NCBI GenBank assembly: GCA_003054665.1 | Contig: QAYY01000008.1 | Location: forward strand, 171,665-235,664 | Source: Opitutaceae bacterium EW11 | GTDB lineage: Bacteria > Verrucomicrobiota > Verrucomicrobiia > Opitutales > Opitutaceae | Length of the DNA stretch: 64,000 bases | Direction of reading: 5' to 3' | In this document: one piece after another, positions 27,285-37,657 of the stretch | Position numbering within the stretch: position 1 is the first letter of the stretch | How the letters are laid out: each line of letters opens with the position of its first letter | Made by a program: the position numbers and the translations under genes | The notes under the pieces: model-generated | Seen by the model: the letters and a program-made list of their open reading frames with translations, nothing else | The model's database searches: none | What the model was told of the DNA's origin: nothing

Positions 27285-28265
27285 CTACGCACTGCGAGCG
27301 TCGAAGCGGGACGAGTCCCGGAGCTGTTCCCAGAGCTTCCGCTCGGCTTCGGACAGCTCCGTCGGCAGCTCCACGTTTACCACCACGTAGAAGTCCCCGC
27401 GCTCGCCTGTCTGACCCTTCGGCAGACCTCGATCGCGGACGCGCAGCTGACGACCGTGCTGCGACCCCGGAGGCACGCGCATCCTGAGCCGGCCGCCGAG
27501 CGTCGGCACGTCGATGGTGGTTCCCAGAACCGCTTCCCACGGGGCAAGATCCAGGTCGTAGTAGACGTCCGAGCCCCGCACGCGGAAATCCGGGTGTGCC
27601 GCCACTCGCACGCGGAGGTACAGGTTTCCAGCCAGTCCCCCTCCCGCGCCCGGCTCGCCTTTGCCTCGCACCCGAATGCGGCGGCCCTCCTCGGCGCCCG
27701 GAGGGATGCGCACCTTGAACGTTTCGGTTTCGCTCTCGCCGGTTCGGGGATCGGTTCTCCGCAGGGAGATGCTTCGTTCGGAGCCGTGGAGCACCTCGTC
27801 GAGGGTGACCAGGATTTCGCCTTCGATGTCCTGGCCGCGGCTCGCTCCGAAGCCTTCCTCTCCGCCGTCCTCGTCGGTGAACGCGAAGCCGCGTCCCTGG
27901 CCTCCGCCGAAGAACTGCTCGAAGAAGTCGCTGAAGCCGGTGCTGCCGCCGAAGTCGAACTCGGTGGCCCGACCGAAGCCGGGTCCGGCTTGACGCCAGG
28001 TGTGGCGCCGGGGAGGCGGCGGCACGCCTTGCGGTTCGTTCCAGTGCTCACCCAACTCGTCGTAGCGCTTCCGTTTTTCCGGATCGCCGAGCACCTCGTA
28101 GGCTTCGTTGATTTCCTTGAACTTCTGCTCGGCGGTTTTTTTGTCCTTCGCGACGTCGGGATGGTACTGCCGGGCCAGTTTGCGGAACGCCTTCTTGATG
28201 TCCTCCTGGCTCGCCTCGCGCGGCACATCCAGGAGGGAATAGTAGTCTTGGAATTCTACGGCCAT
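27285..28265 (-). CDS. cbpA: DnaJ-class chaperone, CbpA type
   Basis: This 326-residue co-chaperone stimulates DnaK. It has an N-terminal J-domain (residues about 5-70) with the HPD tripeptide in YHPDVAKD. A Gly/Phe-rich linker follows ([12 protein letters not shown]), then two C-terminal beta-domains ([20 protein letters not shown], seen in part, and [12 protein letters not shown]). No CxxCxGxG zinc finger is present, which separates CbpA-type proteins from true DnaJ. The frame is open upstream, but MAVEFQDYY at 28265 is the standard J-domain start. Confidence 0.9.
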   Translation of the reverse strand: MAVEFQDYYSLLDVPREASQEDIKKAFRKLARQYHPDVAKDKKTAEQKFKEINEAYEVLGDPEKRKRYDELGEHWNEPQGVPPPPRRHTWRQAGPGFGRATEFDFGGSTGFSDFFEQFFGGGQGRGFAFTDEDGGEEGFGASRGQDIEGEILVTLDEVLHGSERSISLRRTDPRTGESETETFKVRIPPGAEEGRRIRVRGKGEPGAGGGLAGNLYLRVRVAAHPDFRVRGSDVYYDLDLAPWEAVLGTTIDVPTLGGRLRMRVPPGSQHGRQLRVRDRGLPKGQTGERGDFYVVVNVELPTELSEAERKLWEQLRDSSRFDARSA

Positions 28266-28554
28266 GGTGGATACGGAAATGGATTCTTTCCGGAATGTAG
28301 CGCGATTCGCCGGCCGTGCCAACGAGCGCTCCAGGTGTTCGAACGTCGCGCAGGCATTTGCCTCGAATTTCGTCTGACCGGCGCCTTCCGCATCGACCGG
28401 ATCGGCTGCGGAAAGCGACGCGCGGAGGCGCAAAAAATCCATTTCACTCCGCCGGTTTTCCTGCTTCATCTCGCGCCATGATTCTCTCCGAGACTCTGCT
28501 CCGTCCGGAAGCGCTCGAACGCCGCGCAGGCTCCGTATCCAAGGAGACCCGCCG

Positions 28555-30012
<1,458 letters not shown>

Positions 30013-30060
30013 CGCCGCGAGCGGGAGGCCGGGGCGCGACGCGCTCAGGCCGTCGCGCGG

Positions 30061-31473
30061 TCACTGCGCCTGCTTGGCGACCTTGGTCTTTGCCGGCTTC
30101 TGGCCTTCGGGCAGGGCGAGCAGATCGTAGTCCTGGTAGTCGGTGATCTTCACCTCGACGAACTCGCCGACGGGAAGATCGCGTGAGACGTAAACGCGGC
30201 CGTCGATATCCGGGGCGTCGGCCTCGCCGCGGGCGATGCCGGGCTCTTCGACGAGAACCTTCAGCGTGCGGCCAACGGAGCGCTTGCTCACCTCGGCGGC
30301 GATTTCCTTCTGCAGCGCCATCGTGCGGTGCCAGCGCGCCTCCTTGGTCTTGGACGTAAGCTGGCTTTCCATCTTGGCCGCGCGGGTGCCTTCCTCCTGG
30401 GAATAGCGGAAGACGCCGAGACGCTCGAACTTCGTGTCGCGGATGAAGCCGCAGAGTTCCTCCACGTCGGCTTCCGTTTCACCCGGGAAGCCGACGATGA
30501 ACGTCGTGCGCAGCGCGATTCCGGGAATGCCGGCTCGAATGCGTTTCACCAGATCGCGGATGTAGGCGGACGAGGTCTCGCGCTGCATCGTGCCGAGCAT
30601 GTGGTCGCTGATGTGCTGCAGCGGCATGTCGACGTAGCGGGCGACCTTCGGGCATTCGGCGATGGTGCGGATCAGCTCGTCGCTCCAGTGAGCCGGATGG
30701 GTGTACAGCAGGCGTATCCAGAAATTGCCTTCGATCGCGTTCAGCTGGCGGATGAGCGTGGTGAGCGCGGTGCCGCGGGAGGAATCCACCGGCGTGCGCG
30801 GATTCGGACGCTCCTCCCACGTGTCCATGCCGAAGAAAGTCGTGTCCTGGGAAATCAGGTTGATTTCCTTCACGCCCTCGGCGACGAGGCGCCGGGCCTC
30901 GTTGACCACGCTGTCGACCGAGCGGCTGCGGTGGCGCCCGCGGATCTGCGGGATGATGCAGAACGTGCAGGGGTGATTGCAGCCCTCCGCGATCTTGATG
31001 TACGCGAAATGGCGAGGCGTGAGACGGAAGCGCGGCGTGTCGTAGTCCGGAATGTAGGTGGACCGAGGCGTGACGAAGCTCTCCGGGCCTTCGTTCTTGC
31101 CGCGCTCCTTCTCGAAGATCCCCTCGATGATCGGCGCGACCTTTGTGATCTGGTCGAGGCCGATGAACGCGTCGACCTCCGGAAGCGCGTTGGGCAGATC
31201 CTTGGAGAACCGCTGGGACATGCAGCCGGCGACGATCAGCTTCTGCTCCTTGCGGCGCTTGCGCATGCCGCGGTTCTGGTTGGCCTCGAGGATCGCGTTG
31301 ATCGATTCCTCCTTGGACGAGTCGATGAACGAGCAGGTGTTGACGATGACGACGTCGGCCTTCTCGGCCTCCGGAATGACCTGCATGCCGGCTTGGTGGA
31401 GGTGGCCGACCATGATCTCGCTATCGACGAGATTCTTGGCGCAACCGAGGGAGATGAGACTAACCTTGATCAT
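30061..31473 (-). CDS. rimO: Ribosomal protein S12 methylthiotransferase
   Basis: This 470-residue radical SAM enzyme adds a methylthio group to an Asp of ribosomal protein S12. The N-terminal UPF0004 domain has SLGCAKNLVDSEIM, VNTCSF and a later Cys in VAGCMSQR, which bind one [4Fe-4S] cluster. The radical SAM cluster motif is GCNHPCTFC. FPGETEADVEEL and a C-terminal TRAM domain with the DLPVGEFVEVKI pattern follow. The K/N in CAKN and the overall order separate RimO from MiaB. A short Lys/Ala tail extends the end. Confidence 0.94.
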   Translation of the reverse strand: MIKVSLISLGCAKNLVDSEIMVGHLHQAGMQVIPEAEKADVVIVNTCSFIDSSKEESINAILEANQNRGMRKRRKEQKLIVAGCMSQRFSKDLPNALPEVDAFIGLDQITKVAPIIEGIFEKERGKNEGPESFVTPRSTYIPDYDTPRFRLTPRHFAYIKIAEGCNHPCTFCIIPQIRGRHRSRSVDSVVNEARRLVAEGVKEINLISQDTTFFGMDTWEERPNPRTPVDSSRGTALTTLIRQLNAIEGNFWIRLLYTHPAHWSDELIRTIAECPKVARYVDMPLQHISDHMLGTMQRETSSAYIRDLVKRIRAGIPGIALRTTFIVGFPGETEADVEELCGFIRDTKFERLGVFRYSQEEGTRAAKMESQLTSKTKEARWHRTMALQKEIAAEVSKRSVGRTLKVLVEEPGIARGEADAPDIDGRVYVSRDLPVGEFVEVKITDYQDYDLLALPEGQKPAKTKVAKQAQ

Positions 31474-31595
31474 GGAATACGGACGGGAAACGAAAACGGC
31501 CGGAACCTAAGCACGGAACGAGCGCGAATGCACACCGGAGCGCATGCGGCCCTCGGGTGGATATGCGTCCATGGAGAGCGAGAGCTGAAACGGAA

Positions 31596-31627
31596 AAACG
31601 AAAAAACCGCGGCAGGTGGGCCGCGGT
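31596..31627 (-). terminator. Intrinsic terminator of the 35-residue basic protein gene
   Basis: On the minus strand a 7-bp stem ACCGCGG / CCGCGGT with an 8-nt loop is followed by TTTTTTCGTTTTT. It lies 26 nt past the stop at 31653. A dedicated strong terminator supports the small gene as real. Confidence 0.85.
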
Positions 31628-31652
31628 CTGTGAAACAAAACGGGCGACAGCG

Positions 31653-31760
31653 TTATTTCTTGGCCGCCTTCGCAGCAGGCTTCTTGGCGGCGACCTTCTT
31701 GCGCTTGTGATACGCGGCGCGACGCTTCCGTTTGATCTCTTTGTTGTATTGTTTGCTCAT
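31653..31760 (-). CDS. 35-residue highly basic protein, ribosomal-protein-like
   Basis: ATG at 31760 to TAA at 31653 gives 35 residues starting MSKQYNKEIKRKRR and ending in a KKPAAKAAKK tail. More than half of the residues are Lys or Arg, with the rest mainly Ala and Tyr. It has no signal peptide or membrane segment. The composition resembles very small ribosomal proteins and nucleic-acid-binding tails. I cannot name a family, and it is not the Thx or bS22 sequence as I know them. A strong terminator follows, and rimO, a ribosome-modifying gene, lies downstream on the same strand. The gene is 47 nt after the stop of the TolC-like gene. Confidence 0.72.
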   Translation of the reverse strand: MSKQYNKEIKRKRRAAYHKRKKVAAKKPAAKAAKK

Positions 31761-31807
31761 GATGGTATGCGAAAGGGGCAAACAATGCGCAAAGCCCCGG
31801 ATGTGAG

Positions 31808-33388
31808 TCAAGAACGGGGAGCGGCGGGAGCGGCTGCCTTGCTTTCGCCCGCTCCGACGGCGGTGACGGCGACGGATTTCGCCGTGCTCTCGATCTGCAC
31901 TCCGTGATGCTTGAGCGTGCGGCCGACTTGCCGGTCGTACTCGGCCACCGCCTTCCGCGCGTCGGCGGCGGCGGCGTATTCGAGCATCTCGGCCTGCGAG
32001 AGGTATTCCTGCGCCTGAAGCACGAAAAGCGTCGAGCTCTTCCCGACCCGGTGGAGCTTGATCTCGTCGTCGAGGCTCTGCTGCGCCGCCTGCCGGGCGA
32101 GCCGGGCGGCGACCATGCGTTTCTGCGTGCTCGTGAGTTCGGCGGCCGCGTTGCCGAGGTCGACGACGATCTGCTGCTCCAGCTGCTCCACCTGCGCCTG
32201 CGATTGACGGAGCTGGAGGTTGGCGGCGCGGAGGCGTCCGCGCTCCTGGGCGAAGGTCAGGGGGATCGTCACGACGGCTCCGGCACTGTAGGAGCGCGTA
32301 TCGCGGGTATCCATGTTGTGGCGACTCTCGGGCCACGTGTCGCCGATGCCGTGATACCCGTAGCTGCCCACGAGGTTCACCTGGGGGAGAAACTGGTTGC
32401 GCTGGTAACCGCGGTTGAGGCGCTGGCGCTGCACCACGATCCGCGAGCGTTGATAATCCGGACGGGCCAGCAGGGCCTCGCGGAAATCGGCGGCGGTGTC
32501 CGCCGTGACCGCGGCGGGAGGGGGAGGCGGAGCGATTTCGATCGGGCCGCTCAGGAGCTTGAGCGTGTGTTCGTCGGAGATGAGCAGGCGCAGCGCGTTG
32601 CTCTGCGCGTCGACGGAGCGCTCGGCCGAGAGGACGGAGTTTTCGCGGAACGCGACGCGGGCTTTGGCCGCGGTCACGTCGGATTCGGCGACGTTGCCCA
32701 CTTGATAGCGACGTTCGTTTTCCGCGAGCAGGGACGCGGCGAGTTCGCGCGAGCGGCGGGCGACGCGGAGGCTCGCCTGGGCGAGGTAGAGATCGTTGTA
32801 CGCGTAGATCACCTGGGTGATCGTGTCGGTCAGCTGCTGACGGTATTCGCACTCGGAAATCGCCCGGTCGGCCTTCGCGATGCGGATGCTCGCCAGTCCG
32901 GCACCGAAGCCGAAATCGCGCAACAGAGGCTGCTCAAAGGTGACTCCGGTGAACGAATAATAGGTGTGGGCGAAATCGTGGGTGGAGTCGCGCTGGTTCA
33001 CGGTGCTCAGCCCGACGGTGTAGCGGAGGCCCCACGGCATGAGTCCGCCGAGCCCGGCTTCGTAGGAATCGGTCGAGACGATGTAGGAGGGGGGGCGAGC
33101 ACCGGTGATCGGGTCTGCGCCCTGCGGGTCGCCGCTCTCCTTGAACTTGTAGGAGAGCTGAATGCTCGGGTCGAAGCGGCCCCATTGCGTCGTCAGGTTT
33201 GCGCGCGCGATGGGCGCGTTGAACGACACGACGCGGATCGCGTAATTCTTGGTCAGGGCCTGTTGAATCGCCTCGTCGAGCGTCAAGGCGGGCACGGTCG
33301 GTTCTTCCGCGCGCGAGAGTCCCGCGGTGAAAAAACACGCGAGCAAGGCGAGAGAGGTGGCGAGGCGCTTGGTGGGCCGGAATAGCAT
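31808..33388 (-). CDS. TolC-family outer-membrane channel protein
   Basis: This 526-residue protein has a signal peptide ending near LSRAEEP (residues 1-27). Two OEP repeats of the TolC fold then follow with long coiled-coil helices, including LTLDEAIQQALTKNYAI near the start, the usual first helix of the family. A C-terminal tail of about 25 Ala/Ser/Val-rich residues may be disordered. It should form a trimeric outer-membrane channel for an efflux or type I secretion system, whose inner-membrane parts are not in the window. The frame opens earlier at 33454, but that ATG lies within a TATAAT box, so the ATG at 33388 before the signal peptide is preferred. Confidence 0.88.
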   Translation of the reverse strand: MLFRPTKRLATSLALLACFFTAGLSRAEEPTVPALTLDEAIQQALTKNYAIRVVSFNAPIARANLTTQWGRFDPSIQLSYKFKESGDPQGADPITGARPPSYIVSTDSYEAGLGGLMPWGLRYTVGLSTVNQRDSTHDFAHTYYSFTGVTFEQPLLRDFGFGAGLASIRIAKADRAISECEYRQQLTDTITQVIYAYNDLYLAQASLRVARRSRELAASLLAENERRYQVGNVAESDVTAAKARVAFRENSVLSAERSVDAQSNALRLLISDEHTLKLLSGPIEIAPPPPPAAVTADTAADFREALLARPDYQRSRIVVQRQRLNRGYQRNQFLPQVNLVGSYGYHGIGDTWPESRHNMDTRDTRSYSAGAVVTIPLTFAQERGRLRAANLQLRQSQAQVEQLEQQIVVDLGNAAAELTSTQKRMVAARLARQAAQQSLDDEIKLHRVGKSSTLFVLQAQEYLSQAEMLEYAAAADARKAVAEYDRQVGRTLKHHGVQIESTAKSVAVTAVGAGESKAAAPAAPRS

Positions 33389-33452
33389 GGCGTAGGGAGA
33401 ACGGCTCCTCCATTGCAGGGGCTGTGCCACGCGATCTCCTGATTTGCTAGCC

Positions 33453-33458
33453 ATTATA
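33453..33458 (-). promoter_or_regulatory. -10 element (TATAAT) upstream of the TolC-like gene
   Basis: The minus strand reads a perfect TATAAT 64 nt before the preferred start codon in an otherwise very GC-rich region. No good -35 hexamer is seen at 16-18 bp. The transcription start would be near 33446, downstream of the alternative ATG at 33454, which argues against that start. Confidence 0.45.
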
Positions 33459-33584
33459 AAGCAAGGACAAGCGCGAGCGTGTAGCTGGGACCTGGGTACA
33501 GACCGACGGCGGAATCGACACGGTTCCGTCCCAAAAATGGGAAGTCCCGCGCGGATCGCGAGCGACCTTCGGTGTCGCCGACGT

Positions 33585-34613
33585 TCACGGTTGAGTGGGA
33601 TAGATCGGCTCCGCGCGGGCGATGCGATCGCCGGAGCGCTGCCACCGGTAGATCGGAACCCCTTCAGGCCGCTTCAAGGCTTTGAACAGCGCAGGCTCGT
33701 CGCGTTTTTGGAGCGTGAGTTCGGCGACTCCCGACGCGTCGCAGCTCAGGAGTTTTGCGTAGCCCTTGTAGTGTCTCGCTTCGCCGACGATCCGCGCGGT
33801 GCCGTCAGGCGCCAAAACCGCGTCCGGAGTCTGGAGGCCGGGGCTCTCGGCGACGAGAAAGCTGTAGGGCAGGCTGCGCAGGTCGATTCCGGCGCGCTGG
33901 CCGAAGCGGACCCAATCCGAGTCGGCATAGATCGCGGCGGGCGGATCGGCGAAATAGTGGCACCAATGCCGGGCATTCTCTGGAGCGAGCAATCCGCAGG
34001 CAGCGCCGTGCGTGCACGGAGCGACGACGCGGAGATCCGACCGCAGATGTTCGCGAATCTCGATCAGCTGCCGGCTGACGGCGTGGGTTCCGGGCTCGAC
34101 CCAAATCACCGAGCCGGCGCGACGGACCAGCGCGATGAGATCCGCGAGCTCCTGTCGAGGCAGCTCGTTGAGCACGTGGCTGACGACGAGCACGTCGGGA
34201 GCCGCGCTGCGCGGCCACTCGGCCACCTCCAGCGAGGGATAGGTCTGCCGGCCGGAGGAAACGGTGAACTCGCGTGCAAGCGACGAGTGGTCCCAGGCCC
34301 ACAGGGCGCGAAACCGAGCGGGACCGAAGGCGTCGATGACGCGGCGTCCGGCGACGCCACTGCCGCAGCCCCAATCCAGCAGGGTGAGTCGTGAATCCGC
34401 GGCCGCGTCTTTCGTCGGGCGAGGCGCCCAGCGGCGCAGCCTCAATTCGCGAAGCACCGCGTCCCATTTCCACCCGATGCGTTCGCCGAACGTCAGGTTG
34501 TAATGCTCGAGATCCGACAGTGAACTCCAGTACGGGCCGTTGCCCGCGGCGCCGCTGAGAAAACCGTCGCGAAGACGGTCGAGCGCGGCCCAGTCGAGTT
34601 TTTCCCAATCCAT
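33585..34613 (-). CDS. Rsm22-family SAM-dependent methyltransferase-like protein
   Basis: This 342-residue protein has a Rossmann methyltransferase core starting with LLDWGCGSGVAG (about 79-90) and continuing with VVSHVLNELPRQELADLI. The segment VVAPCTHGAACGLL followed by WCHYF matches the Cys-rich patch of the Rsm22 family, which binds an iron-sulfur cluster and acts in small ribosomal subunit assembly in mitochondria. The bacterial role is less clear. The start is 8 nt from the stop of the neighbouring methyltransferase-like gene, so the two are a unit. Retention of the Cys residues suggests an intact site. Confidence 0.8.
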   Translation of the reverse strand: MDWEKLDWAALDRLRDGFLSGAAGNGPYWSSLSDLEHYNLTFGERIGWKWDAVLRELRLRRWAPRPTKDAAADSRLTLLDWGCGSGVAGRRVIDAFGPARFRALWAWDHSSLAREFTVSSGRQTYPSLEVAEWPRSAAPDVLVVSHVLNELPRQELADLIALVRRAGSVIWVEPGTHAVSRQLIEIREHLRSDLRVVAPCTHGAACGLLAPENARHWCHYFADPPAAIYADSDWVRFGQRAGIDLRSLPYSFLVAESPGLQTPDAVLAPDGTARIVGEARHYKGYAKLLSCDASGVAELTLQKRDEPALFKALKRPEGVPIYRWQRSGDRIARAEPIYPTQP

Positions 34614-34621
34614 GACGCGAA

Positions 34622-35791
34622 TCAGAGAGCGACGCCCAGAAGCGAGGCAAGGCGCTGCGAGCGGATGCCCCAGAACTCGGCGAACTCCTGTATCCGCCGG
34701 GCCGCTGAAGGTTCGCCCGCGGGACCGGCTTTCAGGGCGGCGATCATGAGGTTCTTCGCCGTGTGTTCGGTGGAGATGAACTCAAAGACCTTCGTGCGAT
34801 AGCCCGCCCACTCGAGCAGTTGGGCGCGGAGGGCGTCGGTCACGAATTCCGCCTGTCGTTCCTGAAAGATCCCGTGCTTCAGCGCGTCGGCCAGGATGGG
34901 CGGCGACTTGAGCTGCGGGCGCAGTTCCTTCTGGCAGCAGGGCGAAACGATGAGGAGAGGCGCGCCGGCGGCGACGCCTTGGGCGAGCGCGTCGTCGGTC
35001 GCCGTGTCGCAGGCGTGAAGGGCGATCAGGACGTCGGGTGCGGGCACCGCGGCCTCCGCGATCGTGCCGGCGACGAAGGTCAACAGGCGAAAACCCTCGC
35101 GACGGGCGACGTCGTTGCAGAGCGCGACCAACTCCGAGCGAGCCTCGACGCCGGTCACTTCCGCGCGGTCGCCGAAAAACGCGGCCGCCCCGAACGTGAG
35201 GTAACCCTTGCCGCAGCCCATGTCGACGATCCGGAAGGGCCGGTCGGCCGGCAGCGGCGCCTCGTCGGAGAGATGGCTCAGCAGCTCGACGAAACGGTTT
35301 ATTTGGCGGAATTTCGAAGCCATGCCCTCGCGCGGCTGTCCGCGATCGTTGATCACGCCTAGTTCCTTCAGCCAGGGAGCCGAAGCGGGGATAAGGTAGT
35401 CGCGGGCGCGATCGTGCGCCGCCGGGGCCGGGCTCGGAGCGGCGGTCGCGGTTTTCAGGTGAAGGCGCGTCTCGCCCCGGTCGTCCGTCGCGAGCTGCGC
35501 AACCTGCGCGGGGGTGAAGAGGTGCGCGTCGAGAAACTCGCCGCCGACGAGCGGATCGAGAAGGGCGAGCGCTTCGGGAATCGGATGGTTTTTCGTCACG
35601 TCGCGCGTTGCGTATCGATAAACGAACGACAGCTGCGCGCCGGCTTTCAGAGTGACAGGGCGGACGAAGAGGTTCTTCAGCGCCGGGTCGGCGCCGCGAT
35701 ACTTGCCGAGCGTCAGTTTCACCAGCGCACCGTTCTCGGCGGCGGCGTGGAGCAGGGCGAAAAAGCGTTCGCGGGCGGAGGGCGCGGGCAT
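34622..35791 (-). CDS. SAM-dependent methyltransferase-like protein (Methyltransf_32/Trm13-like fold)
   Basis: This 389-residue protein has an N-terminal alpha/beta region of about 170 residues of unknown type. A methyltransferase domain follows, with FRIVDMGCGKGYLTFG (about 186-201), VTGVEAR, LIALHACDTATDDAL and the diagnostic SPCCQKELR. The HACD and PCCQ motifs are those of the Methyltransf_32 family, related to tRNA methyltransferase Trm13. An RNA substrate is plausible. It precedes the Rsm22-like gene by 8 nt on the same strand, so both may serve ribosome or tRNA maturation; that link is inference. Confidence 0.82.
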   Translation of the reverse strand: MPAPSARERFFALLHAAAENGALVKLTLGKYRGADPALKNLFVRPVTLKAGAQLSFVYRYATRDVTKNHPIPEALALLDPLVGGEFLDAHLFTPAQVAQLATDDRGETRLHLKTATAAPSPAPAAHDRARDYLIPASAPWLKELGVINDRGQPREGMASKFRQINRFVELLSHLSDEAPLPADRPFRIVDMGCGKGYLTFGAAAFFGDRAEVTGVEARSELVALCNDVARREGFRLLTFVAGTIAEAAVPAPDVLIALHACDTATDDALAQGVAAGAPLLIVSPCCQKELRPQLKSPPILADALKHGIFQERQAEFVTDALRAQLLEWAGYRTKVFEFISTEHTAKNLMIAALKAGPAGEPSAARRIQEFAEFWGIRSQRLASLLGVAL

Positions 35792-35891
35792 GGCGAGATC
35801 GCCGCAGGGAAGGCCGAAAAGCGCAAGACGTCATCGTCGTGCACCGGCGACTCGCCTTGCGCTCGGAGGCTGTTTCCGTCGCACTGTCGGA

Positions 35892-36275
35892 ATGCGTATC
35901 GAACACGTGGCGGTGTGGACGAGGAATCTCGATCGGCTCCGGGATTTTTATGTCCGGAATTTCGGCTGTTCGTCCGGCGACAAATACACCAACGCGGCGA
36001 AAGGCTTCAGTTCGTACATGCTTTGCTTCGAGAGCGGCGCTCGGTTGGAGCTGATGAGCCGGACCGACGTTACGGAACGGACATCGCAGTCGCCGCAGGT
36101 TGGCTACGCCCATTTTGCGCTGGCCCTCGGAAGCGAGGAAGCCGTGCGGCAGTGGACGGAGAAGCTGCGCAAGGCAGGCGTGCCCGTCGCTTCGGAACCG
36201 CGGCGGACGGGGGACGGCTATTACGAAAGCGCGGTGTTGGACCCCGACGGCAATACGGTTGAATTGACAGTCTGA
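35892..36275 (+). CDS. VOC/glyoxalase-fold protein
   Basis: This 127-residue protein is a single vicinal-oxygen-chelate domain: MRIEHVAVWTRNLDRLRDFY at the start, FESGARLELMSR in the middle and DPDGNTVELTV at the end. It has His and Glu residues at the usual metal positions (H5 and the Glu of NTVEL). Length and pattern match the glyoxalase/bleomycin-resistance/dioxygenase superfamily. The substrate cannot be read from the sequence. I chose the ATG at 35892 because upstream codons lack the fold. Confidence 0.85.
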   Translation: MRIEHVAVWTRNLDRLRDFYVRNFGCSSGDKYTNAAKGFSSYMLCFESGARLELMSRTDVTERTSQSPQVGYAHFALALGSEEAVRQWTEKLRKAGVPVASEPRRTGDGYYESAVLDPDGNTVELTV

Positions 36276-36376
36276 CAGCAACCGCGGCGGGCCCGCCGCG
36301 CAGGTTACTCTAACGAACGATGCTGGGTCCGGTTGCCGGCCCCTTCGGTTCGTCCGATCCACAACTATTCCCCACC

Positions 36377-37546
36377 ATGAAACTCATCCAACGAAGTCTG
36401 TTGTGTCTGGCCCTGGCGTTACCCTTTGGCTTGGGCTTTGCCGCCGAGGGTGGCAGTTCGGCGCACACGGTCGCGAACCCCTCCGGATTCCAGGTCCGGC
36501 GCGGCGTGAATCTGAGCCACTGGCTCTCTCAGAAAATCCCGTGGAGCGATCCGGCGACGTTCATCACGGAAAAGGATTTTCAGTTCATCCGCAGCATCGG
36601 CTACGACCATGTCCGCGTGCCGGTCGACGAGATCGAACTCTGGGACGAGAACGGTAAGCAGAACGAAAAGAACTTCGCGCACCTGACCGCTGCGTTGCAC
36701 TGGGCGCGCAAGCACGAGCTGCGCGCGATCGTCGATCTCCACACGGTGCGGGCGCACCACTTCAACGCCGCGAACGAAGGCCTCACGAACACGCTTTGGA
36801 CCGATCCGAAGGCCCAGGAGCATTTCCTCCAGCTCTGGCGCGACCTGTCGTCCCACCTGAAGGAGTTTCCCACCGATTGGGTGGCGTACGAAATCATGAA
36901 CGAACCGGTGGCCGACAAGCCGGAGCAGTGGAACGCACTCATCGCGACATCGATGAAGCTCATCCGGAGCATCGAGCCGCAGCGCGTGATCGTGATCGGC
37001 GCGAACCGCTGGCAGACGGCGGGCAACTTCCCGTACCTGGAAGTGCCGAAGGACGACGCCAACATCATCCTCAGCGTGCACACCTACGAGCCGATGGCGT
37101 TCACCCATCACACCGCCAACTGGGTGCCGATTCGGGATTACGAAGGCCCCGTGCACTATCCCGGCCAGACGATCACGAAGGCGGAGCTGGACAAATACGT
37201 TCCGGCCTCGAAAGCGACGCTCCGCAAGGACCTGGTCGCGGGCGGAGGGGAGCACGTCTGGAACAAGGAGCGCATCGCCCAGGAGCTGAAGCCGGCGTTC
37301 GACCGGGCGCGTCAGCTCGGACTGCAGCTCTACTGCGGCGAGTTCGGTTGCCTGCCGACGGTTCCCCGGAAGGACCGGCTCGCGTATTACCGCGACATGC
37401 GGGCGGTGCTCGAGGAGAACGGCGCCGCGTGGGCCAACTGGGAATACATGGCGGACTTCGGAATTGTGCCGTTCCGCTCGGAGGAAGAGGCCAAGACCGC
37501 CAAACCGGATGAGGGCCTGATCGAAGTCCTGCTCGGGAAGAACTGA
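36377..37546 (+). CDS. Secreted GH5-family glycoside hydrolase (cellulase-type)
   Basis: This 389-residue enzyme has a signal peptide (residues 1-22) and a TIM-barrel catalytic domain of glycoside hydrolase family 5. The acid/base is E176 in YEIMNEP, and the nucleophile is E322 in LYCGEFGC. Other GH5 blocks are GVNLSHWL, DHVRVPVD, IVDLHT, VIVIGANRW and LSVHTYEP. It should hydrolyse beta-glucans or related plant polysaccharides outside the cytoplasm; the exact polymer is uncertain. The start at 36377 is chosen because MKLIQRSLLCLALALP is a typical signal. Two terminator-like hairpins follow the gene. Confidence 0.9.
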   Translation: MKLIQRSLLCLALALPFGLGFAAEGGSSAHTVANPSGFQVRRGVNLSHWLSQKIPWSDPATFITEKDFQFIRSIGYDHVRVPVDEIELWDENGKQNEKNFAHLTAALHWARKHELRAIVDLHTVRAHHFNAANEGLTNTLWTDPKAQEHFLQLWRDLSSHLKEFPTDWVAYEIMNEPVADKPEQWNALIATSMKLIRSIEPQRVIVIGANRWQTAGNFPYLEVPKDDANIILSVHTYEPMAFTHHTANWVPIRDYEGPVHYPGQTITKAELDKYVPASKATLRKDLVAGGGEHVWNKERIAQELKPAFDRARQLGLQLYCGEFGCLPTVPRKDRLAYYRDMRAVLEENGAAWANWEYMADFGIVPFRSEEEAKTAKPDEGLIEVLLGKN

Positions 37547-37559
37547 AGAACTCAGGATC

Positions 37560-37585
37560 GGGCGGCGAACGCCGCCCTTCCTTCT
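37560..37585 (+). terminator. Terminator-like hairpin after the GH5 gene
   Basis: An 8-bp perfect stem GGGCGGCG / CGCCGCCC with an AA loop is followed by TTCCTTCT. It lies 14 nt after the GH5 stop. The tail is pyrimidine-rich, not pure T, so it may be partial. Confidence 0.55.
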
Positions 37586-37595
37586 CCGAAGACAC

Positions 37596-37629
37596 GGCCG
37601 GAATCGCGAGATTCCGGCCTGTTCTTTTT
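37596..37629 (+). terminator. Intrinsic terminator after the GH5 gene
   Basis: A 10-bp perfect stem GGCCGGAATC / GATTCCGGCC with a GCGA loop is followed by TGTTCTTTTT. It is the second of two tandem hairpins and ends just before the convergent hpt gene. Confidence 0.8.
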
Positions 37630-37657
37630 CCGGAGAAGCGACTGCTCCCGCGGGCGT

